Below, piece after piece: positions 1 through 9,119 of a stretch of 19,285 nucleotides of DNA. The stretch lies in NCBI GenBank assembly GCA_027625215.1, contig JAQBWJ010000003.1:1-19285 (forward strand), read 5' to 3'. The stretch is from Candidatus Poribacteria bacterium (GTDB taxonomy: Bacteria > Poribacteria > WGA-4E > GCA-2687025). Made by a program: the position numbers and the translations under genes. Within the stretch, counting starts at the first letter, position 1, and each line of letters opens with the position of its first letter. The notes beneath the pieces were generated by a model. That model worked only from the letters and a program-made list of their open reading frames with translations, was not told the DNA's origin and searched no databases.

Positions 1-2
1 TC

Positions 3-1694
3 GCCGAAATCCTGTTCACGCGGTTTGAGGCGACGGCGTTGTTCGTTTCGGGCGCTGAGCCGAGCACCAATCTTGACGGCTCGTCCGACGTGCTGAAACA
101 GACGCGCACACTCTATCACACCGCTCATTCGGTGTACTCGTCGCTTCCGATAATGGAGGTGCGCGGTATCCGAGACGACGAACGCTCGACGATGCGAGTG
201 AAGTACGGCTTCCCCGAAGGCACGTTCAACTTGAACGACGTGGAATCGCTTGTCGGACCTTATGAACTCGTGTGGGGCAAGTCGTCCACTGAAAACATCC
301 TCCGCGATTCGAGCCAGCGCGGATTCGTTCAACTCGAACTGACGCGGAACGCGCGGCGTCGAGCGTTGGCGTTGCGCGCATTTGCGAACGTCGCGGTGGA
401 CGCCTCTCAACGGCGCATCTCCGGCTATCTGATGGGATGGTTTGCCGACGAACGAGAACGAATCGCGTCGCGCGACTCCGGCGACTATCACCCGCCGACG
501 TTCGAAGAACTGCTCTACATGGACGAGGAAATCCTCCAGCCGATCCTCTCCTACCGCGAGTCGCCCGACGCGCGCGATGAGGCGTCGCTCGAAACGGCGG
601 CGACGGCGGCGGCTCGGTTGGGGTACGAGATCGTTCGTTACCGGAACCTGACGACGGACGATGAATACCTCATCCTCCGCGAACGCGACGACCCGCTCCC
701 TCGCGCCAAGTTTTGGGGAAGTTACATCTTCGCGCTGGACAACTACGAACCGATTGTGCTCGAAGCGCCCTATCCGGTGTCGGAACGGAACACGCTCGAA
801 ATGAGTACGCAGTTCTTCGAGCAGTTGCGGGCGGGCGCGCTGTTCATTGCGGGGGCGCATCGAGCGGCGTCGTCGGAGGGCATCGCGGATGTTGCGTCCC
901 TCGACAATCCGGAGAACGTTTTCCAATTGGCGCATCAGGTCGTGTTGCGCGAGTATGGGACGGACGATTCGCCGCTTGTCGTTCAGATTCGAGGCTTCAG
1001 CCCCAACCCGGATGTCGAGGAGCCGAATATCGTCCTCAGCCTCGCCAAAGAGTACGCCGCGACGGAGGCGGCTCCGCTCGCGGTGCGCGAACTTGAAGCG
1101 GCGTTCCGACGGTTGGGGTACTCGGTCGGCTATTTCGATGGGTCGCTCGCGTTGAACCGCTTTGCGGGCAGGTCGAACCTCCAGTTCCAACTGATGAACG
1201 ACTACGCGCGAGGCGTGTTCGTCCATGCGTGGGTCGATGCGGGCGTGCGGGGTCAGTACGCCTCGTTGCAGGAAGCGGCGGAACGCGCCGAACTGCTTGA
1301 AACGCTCGGCGTTCCCATCGTTCGGGAGGACTTGTCGCGGTGGATACTGGACGCGAATGTCGGCGGATCGATGTCATCGCCTGACGGTGAACGGGTGGAC
1401 GCGCTCGTCGCATTGGCGACGGAGTACCTTCAATCGGGCAACGTCGCCTATCTAAGCGAGTTGTTAAACCACCCTACGCTGCGCGACAGCCAATCGACCG
1501 GCGTCGTGGATGTGTCGTCCGGGTTGTTGTATCTTGTCGTTGCGCCGTCTGAGGCGGGTACAACCGGGTTGATGGCGCTGAACCTATCCGGCGGGAGCGC
1601 CTATGTGCGTCGCCTCTCATCCGCCGAACTGACCCGCGACGCCGCGCTCGATTTTGTGCGGATGCGCGACGCCGCGCTCGTCGTCATTCCATGA
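3..1694 (+). CDS. Unrecognised protein with tandem copies of a domain shared with the gene at 1732-2655; 5' end outside window
   Basis: The reading frame is open from base 3, so the true start lies left of the window; the TTG at 39 is just the first possible start codon. Counting from that TTG, residues 1-110 look like the second half of a domain, residues about 194-405 look like a nearly whole copy, and residues about 488-551 look like a truncated third copy. Matching landmarks are ALF(V/I)(S/A)GA (267-273 in copy 2), (E/Q)(V/I)RG(I/F) (40-44 and 315-320) and RGF/VFV (94-97 and 391-396). The same landmarks occur in the secreted protein encoded at 1732-2655. I infer a distant link to N-formylglutamate amidohydrolase-like alpha/beta enzymes, but the central His of that pattern is Arg in both copies here (R42, R318), so these copies may be non-catalytic. 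No transmembrane segment is visible in the part present. It is convergent with the next gene, 37 nt away. The function is unknown; the coding call is firm. Confidence 0.8.
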   Translation, partial: AEILFTRFEATALFVSGAEPSTNLDGSSDVLKQTRTLYHTAHSVYSSLPIMEVRGIRDDERSTMRVKYGFPEGTFNLNDVESLVGPYELVWGKSSTENILRDSSQRGFVQLELTRNARRRALALRAFANVAVDASQRRISGYLMGWFADERERIASRDSGDYHPPTFEELLYMDEEILQPILSYRESPDARDEASLETAATAAARLGYEIVRYRNLTTDDEYLILRERDDPLPRAKFWGSYIFALDNYEPIVLEAPYPVSERNTLEMSTQFFEQLRAGALFIAGAHRAASSEGIADVASLDNPENVFQLAHQVVLREYGTDDSPLVVQIRGFSPNPDVEEPNIVLSLAKEYAATEAAPLAVRELEAAFRRLGYSVGYFDGSLALNRFAGRSNLQFQLMNDYARGVFVHAWVDAGVRGQYASLQEAAERAELLETLGVPIVREDLSRWILDANVGGSMSSPDGERVDALVALATEYLQSGNVAYLSELLNHPTLRDSQSTGVVDVSSGLLYLVVAPSEAGTTGLMALNLSGGSAYVRRLSSAELTRDAALDFVRMRDAALVVIP

Positions 1695-1715
1695 TCGGTA
1701 AAGCGCGACGGGTGG

Positions 1716-1736
1716 GGTAACTGGGGCAATGTTACC
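1716..1736. terminator. Weak inverted repeat between convergent genes
   Basis: GGTAAC (1716-1721) and GTTACC (1731-1736) form a 6-bp stem with a 9-nt loop, in the 37-nt gap between the two convergent stop codons and overlapping the minus-strand TAA. There is no T tract on either strand, so this is at best a weak bidirectional terminator. Confidence 0.25.
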
Positions 1737-2655
1737 AATCGCGGAACGCCGCGCTTAGGGTATTCATCAACGTTTTGTCGTCGCGGAGCGCGCTCCGCAG
1801 GATGTCGGACAGTTCGACGTGGACGAACGATCCGCGCGGCTGCGCGTTGATGTGGCGCGCCTGCGCGTTCGTCACCGCGCCGAGCGCGTTCGTGTTGACG
1901 CCGTACACGCCGATCAGGTTCGAGCCGACCGCGTTCCCCAAGCGGCGAACGAGCCCGTTGAAGCGCGCCGACTTCACCGACGACTGTCGCCCGTCGCTCA
2001 GAATGATCGATAGCCGTCTGTCAAACTCCGACGGGCGGTTCGCCGCGCTGAACCCGTGAAACTGGTAGACGACCGTCTCCGCCGAATCGCAAACGGCGAT
2101 GGTCGCCGCTTGGAAGAATGTAACGGGTTCGTGCGCCAAGTCGGAGCCCGGCGATAGGGCGCGGTTGACATAGCGGTGCGCCGTATTAACCGCCAAAACC
2201 GCCGCGTCGGTCCGTTCAAACACGCGCGCCGCGATCTCTCCCGTAAAGAGATCGTACCGAACGTGCGGCGCTTGCGTGAACGTGATTGTCGCCGCGCCGC
2301 CGCGCAGAACGTCGGGGCGAAACACGTAGAGTCCTCCGCCGCGAACGTGTTCAGGGGTGTCCCGCACGACAATGTACCGTCGCTCCGACAGGGTGACGCT
2401 CTCGCACGCAAAATCGAGGGCGCGAAAGGCGGCAATCGTCGCGTTGGACGGCTCGCCATCCCGTTTCAAATCGTCAAGTAGCGACGCCACCGCCAGACGA
2501 AACTCGTCCATCTCGCCGATGGAAGGCGCGCCGTACGCCGACGCGCGGGCGTCGCGGATGAACGCTTCGAGCGTGACGCCGTTCGCCGATCCCGCCGCTA
2601 CCGTCAATACCGACGCGATCAACATCGTCATCGCAACGCTACGGGTTCGGGTCAT
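1732..2655 (-). CDS. Secreted protein, possible N-formylglutamate amidohydrolase-like fold; function unknown
   Basis: About 307 residues from the ATG at 2655. A TTG one codon upstream (2658) is possible, but the GAGGA Shine-Dalgarno stretch is 7 nt from the ATG. The N-terminus is a clear signal peptide: basic MTRTRS, a hydrophobic core, then AAGSANG with likely cleavage near residues 23-27, so it should act outside the cytoplasm. Landmarks, numbered from the TTG: QAPH (129-132), AHR (160-162), YQFHGF (198-203) and FVHVELS (278-284). Their order (PH, then HR, then HGF, then a late hxhE) resembles N-formylglutamate amidohydrolase or poly-gamma-glutamate hydrolase-type metal enzymes, with H132, H201 and E282 as candidate active residues. 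That is inference from pattern only. The domain is shared with the convergent gene at 3-1694. It overlaps the end of the upstream giant gene by 17 nt, suggesting translational coupling and a joint envelope role. Confidence 0.8.
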   Translation of the reverse strand: MTRTRSVAMTMLIASVLTVAAGSANGVTLEAFIRDARASAYGAPSIGEMDEFRLAVASLLDDLKRDGEPSNATIAAFRALDFACESVTLSERRYIVVRDTPEHVRGGGLYVFRPDVLRGGAATITFTQAPHVRYDLFTGEIAARVFERTDAAVLAVNTAHRYVNRALSPGSDLAHEPVTFFQAATIAVCDSAETVVYQFHGFSAANRPSEFDRRLSIILSDGRQSSVKSARFNGLVRRLGNAVGSNLIGVYGVNTNALGAVTNAQARHINAQPRGSFVHVELSDILRSALRDDKTLMNTLSAAFRDW

Positions 2656-5600
2656 CAATACGTCCTCGTGAAAAACGGACGGAATCGGATACGGTCGGCG
2701 GCGTCATCACAAAGAAACGGCTCCAGAGCGTGCCTTCGCCGACGAGTTCGATACGGACATGATAGCGTCCCGGCGGCAAATCGTCTTGCAGGGGGACGAA
2801 CAGCGTCGTCCAACCGGACGGCAGCGCGTTCACCGTTCCAAAGACGGAGCTCTCGTTTCCAACGGGTGATATCTCGTACTCGCGGCGAAACGGCGTGTAC
2901 GCGGCGGAGGCTCTCGCCGAGCGTTTGAAACCTTCCACCGTCGCCCGAACGACGAACCGACCCGACGAATCGCCCGGCGACTTACCGACAGCGACGGGAA
3001 CGTTCAGGGTGATCGGCGTCGCGTCGTTCCGCTCCACCGCGACGACAAATGGATGAGCGGCGTCGGTCGTGTACGCGGTGCGTAGCGACCGATAGGCGTC
3101 CGGCGCGATCCCGACGATCTGCTGATCGATCCACAGCAAGACGGCGAGCGGGTTGATGCCTGTCGGCTCGATCCGCGCTTGATGGTGTCCGGCTGTCACA
3201 TCCGGCACGGTGAATCGGTCGTGCGTGGCGAGCAGGGGGAAGCGCATCGTCTTCTCGTCGAGCGTGATCGTCAGATAGGGACGAGTTGCGTCGGCGAGCG
3301 TCTTCTCGGCGACGGCGTAGTAGACGCGCACGTCGGTCGGGAGGCTCGAATCGGGCAGGTCGAGGTTGACGACGTTCAGCGGCAACGTCGTCCCGCTTGG
3401 AATGCCGACCAGCGTGTTCGCGCCGAATTCGTCCGTCGGTTGCAGGATCAGTCGCTTCGTGTCATAAGTCGCCGGGATTAACGAGACGCCCTCGCGTTCT
3501 TCTTCGGTGGCGAGTTGAACCTCGCGTTCCGTCACCCAGCGGGAGGCGTGGACGACGGTTGTCGTATCGCCGGGATCGTCGTCCAACGGCGCGAGAAGCG
3601 CCAATTCGCTTACGCCGGAGAACGACCGCGCGTCGGTCAACGGCTCCGGCGATGGTTTGAGGCGATGAGCGAGCGTCGCTTGGTCGAGAACGGTCGATCT
3701 GATGAGCGCGTCGGGTCGCGTTTCAACGCGAAAATGGGTTTCGACCGTCGGCGTCAGACGGATTTCCGTCGAGCCGGATGGAATCGAGAGGTAAAAGGTG
3801 AGCGGTTTGCTCGGCAGATGGTGGCGTTCGTCGGCGTAAAAGGCGTCCGTAGACATGATTGCTTCAAACGGGACCGACCCCTCCCCGACCACCGAGCCAG
3901 CACGATCCAATACCGACCACCGAATGCGGCTCGCGCCGTCCGCTACCAACGGAACAACCGCGCTCACCCGCGCCACGCCGGACTCGCCCGCCGGTCCATC
4001 CAACCGAACGGACAGCGGGGCGGTCGGCGAGGCGACGACGTAATCGCGCGGGGAGCGGTCGGGTCGAACTTCGCGCAACCCCGTCGGCGACGGGAACACG
4101 ACATCAACCAGCATCGCGCGTGGGTCGGCGACATAGAATCGACAGTCGGCGTGGCGATTTCCCGCGTTCGTGACTTCGAGTGTGACGAGTCCCGCCAACA
4201 CGTCGACGGAGGAGACGTTGCCACTCAAGTTGCTCGCGCGGATCGCGCCGGACGCCGCAAACTGTTTCACGCGCAGCGGCTCCGTGTGTTTGATTCGGAA
4301 CGCGCCTTCGCCCCGCAAGTTGAACGTGACGGACTCGCCGGGACGCAACGCAATAGGCGATGCGTCCGCCTCGAAGAACCGCATCAACGCGCCTGTCGCG
4401 CCGCGCAACACGCCTCGTATTCGATAACGTCCCGGCGGCAGATCGTCGCCGAGCCTCACTGAGAACACGTCCACCGCCCGGTATGTCGCCCCGTCGAGCG
4501 CGGCGTCCATGACAATCAGGTCGTCGGGCGCGGCGTCAGTTGAGGGTTTCAGGTAGAACGTTTTCGCCAAATCCGTGTGATCCTCCGCCAAGACGGGCTT
4601 GGCATCCGCCGCGTCGGGCAGGATCGACGTTTCCAACGAGGCGGTCGGTCCCGATCCAGCCAGATATGCCCCGATGTTCACCGACACCGCTTCTCGACCG
4701 GACTTCACCACCTCAAGCGTGAACGGTTCATCGCGGCGAAGGTGGTAGTACGTCCGTTTCAAACGAATCTCATCCGACGGCGTTGTGGGGCGCGCCGTCA
4801 GCCCTTGCGCGTATACTCGGAGCGACGGGTCGTTGGGCGTTGAGGCGGCGAGTGAGCGGTTTCCGACGGGAACCCCCGTCGCGGTGATCAACCCAAACCG
4901 CCCCTGCAACTCAAACGCCTTCGGTTCGCCATCGACGGCGAGGTTCAGAACGGTGGCAGACTCCGAACGGCGGATGTAAACGGCATCCACGCCCACATCG
5001 GCGGCGTCCGTTCCACCCGGATGGCGCACGGTGAACGCCGTCCCGCGCGTCGAGATCGGATAGTACGCGGACGACAGCGCATACGGAGCCGCGCGGTCTT
5101 CCAGCGAAACGCGCTCCAATGCCGCCATCGGCGCGCCTGTCGAGGGGGTGAGCGACCGCCAGAACTCGGTGGGCGGCTCGTCATTCGGTTCCCGCTGACG
5201 GATCGACGCCGTGTGCGACTCGATCTGCCGGAGGCGGTTCGCGCGGCGCAATGCGTCGAGCCGCAACGGGGTGAGCGGCGTCCATTTACGGGGATGCGTG
5301 TCCGTCAAGGCGATGGTCGGGAGGTTTTTGGCGAGTTCCTCCGGCACGTGCGTCGTGTCCCGATAGTCCGCGCTCAACCTGTCCGCCGCGATGAGGGCGC
5401 GTCCATCCGACGACCACACGTCGAGCGTCCCGGCGACGTTCGGCAGACGAAGTGTGAACGTTTCCGCCTCTGCGACAGGTGAGTCGGGCGCGTTTGCGAG
5501 TCGGGCGGCGCTGTCGGTCGGCAGCGGGAGGGTATCGGCGAAACCGGAAAAGAGAAGTATGCCGTCTTTTGATTTCATCGCGTATTCAATGCGCCGCGCA

Positions 5601-8545
5601 ACGGACGTCCCCAACGCGAGAGAGCGGAATGTCAGACGAACGGCGGTCATGTCGGGGGTCACATTCATCGACAACGGCGTTTGCGACGACGCCAACACGT
5701 ATATCCGTGTCACGCGGTCCGGTTCCATCGGCAGCCAATCGGATTCGATGGGAACGCCGGGAAGTCGATACATTCCGGGCTGGATCGCTCCCGCCGCGCT
5801 GACGAGAAACCGCGCCGTCATCGGTGAGTCGGACGCGATGATGAACGTCTGCAACCCCAACGGGACGGTCAGTGTCGCCGCGCCCGCGTTGTCCAGCCGA
5901 ATGGTTGTCGTCGCGAGCTCCCCGCGCGTGTTGAGGCGCGTCGTCTTCAACGACCGATTCGGCGTGTCCGACTCGATTCGCAGTTGCGTGGGTCCCGCGA
6001 CGTTCAACACGGCGTCGTGAATTCGGTCGATGACGGTCCCGCCCGGTTCGGCAACGAAGAAGCGCACCCGCGCGGCGCTCCCGTCGGTCAGGTCGAATCG
6101 GATTGCGTAGTCGCCTGCCGGTATGTCTTCGCGGAGCGTGTAGGTGAAACGTTGTTTCGCGGCAAACGCGCGTTTGTCGTCCACGAGAAACGACTCTATC
6201 GGCTCCCATCCGACAATGCGATATGTCCGCTCGCGGTCGGTGGGCTGTTCGGTCGGAATCGGGACGGGCGGGTTCACGAGCGTCGCGCGGACCGACATCG
6301 GCGCATCCCCCGTCTCCGTGTGGAGGACGACGTTCAGCGTCACGCGCTCCGACGACGACTTGCGGACGGGAACGACCACGGACGACCCAAACTCCAACGG
6401 GTAGACGGTGCGCCGTCGCCACACACGGTCACGCGAGACGGGAACGGAGGGCGGTCGATTGATGTACCAGGGCGATCCCGTCACGTTTGGGAATCGAAAC
6501 GACACTGTTCCAAGCGACGCTCGGTCGATCCGCATCACACCCACCGACTCGGTCAACGGGTATGCCTCTGCCCTCGTCCCATTCATCTCAACGGGAATCG
6601 CGGACGCGACGTGTCCGCGCGGGATGAGATCGACGGGCACCGGGAGCCGATTCTCCGAGTTCATCATGTCCGACACGAGAAACCGCGTTGGGGAGGCTCC
6701 CATGTCGATGTACGTGCCGAGCCCGACGAACGCCTCCGGCGCGTCGTGTTCCGCCAACCGCTCCAGCAGGAACGCGGACGACTCGGCGACATCCGGCGTC
6801 ACCCCCGAATAGGTCTTCTCGACGACGGGCGCGGGATCGTTCTCCGACATCGCGTCGTCGATGAGCGCGTCGCGGAGTCGCACCCGCCGACATTGCCATC
6901 GAAGTGTCGCGCGTCTGTCGGCGGCGATGAGCGCGTCGCGGTTGTTAGGGTGGAACCGGAACCATCGGCGGTCTTGTTGCTTGCAGTCCGTGAGGCGCAC
7001 ATTCGGGGCGACCGTCGCGCCACCGACCTCCACCGTCGGCGCGACGCCCAACGACGCCTGAAACGCAACGACAACGCCGACGTCCCCGCGAACCGTGATC
7101 TGCGCCGCGTTCTGCGGGATCGGCACGTAGTACGAATGCGAGTTCGTTGCGGCAACCCCGTCGTTCTCGGTTTCCGCCTCAACGTCAAACCACGCGCTGT
7201 CCGCGATCATTGCGGGGACGTGGTATTCTCCACGCGCGACTTCGCCGCCACTCTGATCCGTCAGCGCGTACTCGACGCGATAGGCGTCGGGCGACGGCGC
7301 GTTTGTGTCCGATATTTGGCGCGTATCGAGGCGAATGATCCCCCCGTAACGCGAATTTGCGGCGATGTCGGCGCGTATCTCCGGCTCGGCGGGTGATGCC
7401 GCGACGCGGTAGTACGTCGCCGTATGAATCTCAGGGGTCAGCGGCGTCCAACCGCTGTCTTCCGGCGCGACGACGGGCGCGTCCCGTTCAAACCGAAACC
7501 GCGCCGCCGAATCGGTGTGAATCGAAACGGTCTGAAGCCCCTCCGGGATCGGCAGGACGTACGACTCATCGCCCCATGACACAAGCGTCGATGTTGTCCC
7601 GCCGCTCTCTCCGATCTGTTCGACGCGGTACGTTCCGTTCGTCGCGCCGGACTCCTCAACGAGAATCCGAAGGTTTGCTGCTCCTTCGACGTTCAGGAAC
7701 GCGGCGCGCGAGGCGTCCACATAAAAACCGTTCAGGTCGGTGAAGGGAGAGGGAAGTTCCGGCGGGCGCGAGTCGGGGTCGGAGAGGTAAATGCTCTCGA
7801 CGCGGTACTCTCGTCCCCGCCGTCCCTCCGCGAAGACGCGGTCCCACCGATAGCGGGTCAGAGCGTCCCGTTCGTCGCGGGTCAGCATATCGACCTCATA
7901 GACGAGGTTCTCGGCGAGCTCGGTGCGACGCTTTCCACCGAGACGGCTCCAAGCCAAGCCGCGTTCGTTCTCAGCCCGTTCCACTCGACGATAAAGGCGG
8001 ATATCGCCCGACCACCCTTCATCGTGCCGCAACGAAATGTCGAGAAAAACGGGGCGCGTCGCGTCGTCATCATACGGCAGGACAACCGCCGTGAGTCGCC
8101 CGTCCGTCGGCGTTACCGCCTGCTGAGGGAAATAGAACGCGGGAGACCATTCCCCGCCCTTCTCATCCGCAAGGCGGGTGACGCGCGACTTCTCCCAATA
8201 GACGGACTCCCGCAACGGCGCGCCGATAGCGTCCAGTTCTTGGATGCGGATACCGTAGACGTATTCGGTTTCGTTGTCGTGCGGGCGTTCGACGGGCGCG
8301 TTCAGGTGGGAGACGATGCGGAGCTCGCGGTCGGAAGGCAACACGCGCACGCGCACGGTCGATTGGGTATCGATCGCGTAGTAGAGCGTCCGCTCCGCGT
8401 TGGCGAGTTGAGCGTTCGCCGCGCGGCGAATGTCGAAATCGGGCGCGTCGATTACGACGCGATATCCGACGTACGCAATCGACCCGAAAGCGATCAGCGC
8501 GATGATCGCCAACAGGCGGGGCTTTGTTCTCAACCAAAAAAACAT
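2639..8545 (-). CDS. Giant membrane-anchored repeat protein (1968 aa), unknown function
   Basis: The N-terminus is a signal anchor: MFFWLRTKPR, then a hydrophobic stretch at about residues 11-31, so the remaining ~1930 residues probably face the periplasm or exterior. The body is built of diverged repeats rich in beta-strand patterns. One recurring element is P(P/A)G(R/D)Y followed some 18 residues later by RFF (809-830, 1370-1391, 1924-1945). A second is a Y(V)xxASxxxPLSV-like strand (378-390, 948-960, 1501-1513, with weaker versions near 54, 1266 and 1825). A third is a (V/L)PIP-type strand followed by RF or AF (329-352, 473-495, 892-914, 1583-1606). No catalytic motif, coiled coil or C-terminal anchor is apparent. 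I do not recognise the family; an adhesin, scaffold or surface-layer role is possible. The ATG at 8545 is the only start that keeps the whole anchor, and no clear ribosome binding site precedes it. The secreted gene at 1732-2655 follows in the same operon. Confidence 0.85.
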   Translation of the reverse strand: MFFWLRTKPRLLAIIALIAFGSIAYVGYRVVIDAPDFDIRRAANAQLANAERTLYYAIDTQSTVRVRVLPSDRELRIVSHLNAPVERPHDNETEYVYGIRIQELDAIGAPLRESVYWEKSRVTRLADEKGGEWSPAFYFPQQAVTPTDGRLTAVVLPYDDDATRPVFLDISLRHDEGWSGDIRLYRRVERAENERGLAWSRLGGKRRTELAENLVYEVDMLTRDERDALTRYRWDRVFAEGRRGREYRVESIYLSDPDSRPPELPSPFTDLNGFYVDASRAAFLNVEGAANLRILVEESGATNGTYRVEQIGESGGTTSTLVSWGDESYVLPIPEGLQTVSIHTDSAARFRFERDAPVVAPEDSGWTPLTPEIHTATYYRVAASPAEPEIRADIAANSRYGGIIRLDTRQISDTNAPSPDAYRVEYALTDQSGGEVARGEYHVPAMIADSAWFDVEAETENDGVAATNSHSYYVPIPQNAAQITVRGDVGVVVAFQASLGVAPTVEVGGATVAPNVRLTDCKQQDRRWFRFHPNNRDALIAADRRATLRWQCRRVRLRDALIDDAMSENDPAPVVEKTYSGVTPDVAESSAFLLERLAEHDAPEAFVGLGTYIDMGASPTRFLVSDMMNSENRLPVPVDLIPRGHVASAIPVEMNGTRAEAYPLTESVGVMRIDRASLGTVSFRFPNVTGSPWYINRPPSVPVSRDRVWRRRTVYPLEFGSSVVVPVRKSSSERVTLNVVLHTETGDAPMSVRATLVNPPVPIPTEQPTDRERTYRIVGWEPIESFLVDDKRAFAAKQRFTYTLREDIPAGDYAIRFDLTDGSAARVRFFVAEPGGTVIDRIHDAVLNVAGPTQLRIESDTPNRSLKTTRLNTRGELATTTIRLDNAGAATLTVPLGLQTFIIASDSPMTARFLVSAAGAIQPGMYRLPGVPIESDWLPMEPDRVTRIYVLASSQTPLSMNVTPDMTAVRLTFRSLALGTSVARRIEYAMKSKDGILLFSGFADTLPLPTDSAARLANAPDSPVAEAETFTLRLPNVAGTLDVWSSDGRALIAADRLSADYRDTTHVPEELAKNLPTIALTDTHPRKWTPLTPLRLDALRRANRLRQIESHTASIRQREPNDEPPTEFWRSLTPSTGAPMAALERVSLEDRAAPYALSSAYYPISTRGTAFTVRHPGGTDAADVGVDAVYIRRSESATVLNLAVDGEPKAFELQGRFGLITATGVPVGNRSLAASTPNDPSLRVYAQGLTARPTTPSDEIRLKRTYYHLRRDEPFTLEVVKSGREAVSVNIGAYLAGSGPTASLETSILPDAADAKPVLAEDHTDLAKTFYLKPSTDAAPDDLIVMDAALDGATYRAVDVFSVRLGDDLPPGRYRIRGVLRGATGALMRFFEADASPIALRPGESVTFNLRGEGAFRIKHTEPLRVKQFAASGAIRASNLSGNVSSVDVLAGLVTLEVTNAGNRHADCRFYVADPRAMLVDVVFPSPTGLREVRPDRSPRDYVVASPTAPLSVRLDGPAGESGVARVSAVVPLVADGASRIRWSVLDRAGSVVGEGSVPFEAIMSTDAFYADERHHLPSKPLTFYLSIPSGSTEIRLTPTVETHFRVETRPDALIRSTVLDQATLAHRLKPSPEPLTDARSFSGVSELALLAPLDDDPGDTTTVVHASRWVTEREVQLATEEEREGVSLIPATYDTKRLILQPTDEFGANTLVGIPSGTTLPLNVVNLDLPDSSLPTDVRVYYAVAEKTLADATRPYLTITLDEKTMRFPLLATHDRFTVPDVTAGHHQARIEPTGINPLAVLLWIDQQIVGIAPDAYRSLRTAYTTDAAHPFVVAVERNDATPITLNVPVAVGKSPGDSSGRFVVRATVEGFKRSARASAAYTPFRREYEISPVGNESSVFGTVNALPSGWTTLFVPLQDDLPPGRYHVRIELVGEGTLWSRFFVMTPPTVSDSVRFSRGRIDDPNP

Positions 8546-8600
8546 TGCGATAGTGAAACCGTCATTTGCAACGAATACGACGCGCGCGAATTCCGCGCCT

Positions 8601-8627
8601 AGTCTACGCGGTAGGGAAGGCGGTCAA
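8601..8627 (-). promoter_or_regulatory. Possible sigma-70-type promoter for the giant repeat gene
   Basis: On the minus strand TTGACC (8627-8622) is followed after 15 nt by TAGACT (8606-8601), four of six matches to TATAAT. The spacer is shorter than ideal. It would start transcription about 50 nt before the ATG at 8545. Tentative. Confidence 0.3.
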
Positions 8628-8720
8628 CAACGCGCCGCTCGTTCCGCGTCCCCCCGATATCGCAACGCGCTCTCCACAGATGTCCGCCGCCGCGAGAGCG
8701 ACTTCCCTTTTGACCGCTCC

Positions 8721-8730
8721 TATGGTATCG
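8721..8730 (+). promoter_or_regulatory. Possible -10 region for rpsO-pnp
   Basis: TATGGT within TATGGTATCG matches four of six bases of the -10 consensus and lies about 90 nt before the rpsO start. No good -35 lies 16-18 nt upstream; TTGACC at 8710 is too close to pair with it. The main support is a nearly identical decamer at 12331-12340 ahead of secD. Confidence 0.25.
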
Positions 8731-8817
8731 TTCGGAAGGAATAGACAGATGAATCGAAACGTACGTAGAGCGCCACAAAGGACGGCGCAAGGAGTAGGGT
8801 GAGAAAGGAACTTACCG

Positions 8818-9108
8818 TTGTCTCTGACGAAGGAACAAGTCGCCGCCATCATTACGGAACACACACGCGGCGAAAATGACACCGGAAGCACCGAAGTACA
8901 GGTCGCGTTGTTGAACGCCCGCATCAAGTACTTGACGGAACACTTCCAATCGCACAAGCACGATCACACCTCCCGCCGCGGACTGTTCAAACTGGTGGGT
9001 CAGCAGCGACGACTGCTGCGCTACCTGTACAACACCGACGTGGCGCGCTACCGAGCGCTGATCGACAAATTGGGGCTCCGAGACCGCTTGTCCGCCCGCG
9101 CTTCGTAG
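8818..9108 (+). CDS. rpsO: 30S ribosomal protein S15
   Basis: S15 binds 16S rRNA and nucleates assembly of the central platform of the 30S subunit. The protein is 96 residues, against about 89 in most bacteria, with a short basic C-terminal extension (RDRLSARAS). Family hallmarks are present: the [12 protein letters not shown] stretch (about residues 21-32), the H-x6-HTSRRG segment that contacts rRNA (about 48-56), and [13 protein letters not shown]. The start is TTG at 8818, set by AAAGGA at 8804-8809 with 8 nt spacing and by alignment with the usual MSL(S/T) N-terminus. It is followed by pnp after 116 nt, the classic rpsO-pnp arrangement, and is probably co-transcribed with it. Confidence 0.97.
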   Translation: MSLTKEQVAAIITEHTRGENDTGSTEVQVALLNARIKYLTEHFQSHKHDHTSRRGLFKLVGQQRRLLRYLYNTDVARYRALIDKLGLRDRLSARAS

Positions 9109-9119
9109 GAACTGATATC

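Larger units (their letters stand above)
8546..8817. other. Divergent intergenic region between the giant gene and rpsO
   Basis: These 272 nt must hold the promoters for both directions. Visible elements are the minus-strand TTGACC/TAGACT pair (8601-8627), a short GCGCG-AATTC-CGCGC inverted repeat (8584-8598) and, toward rpsO, TATGGTATCG (8721-8730) as a possible -10 region. That decamer nearly matches one upstream of secD. I see no convincing small gene or RNA here. Confidence 0.5.

Noticed and set aside
5984..7396. A 470-codon plus-strand frame opposite the giant repeat gene (also 3515-4462)
   Set aside because: Arg-rich composition without domains, while the minus-strand frame has a signal anchor and a consistent repeat structure.
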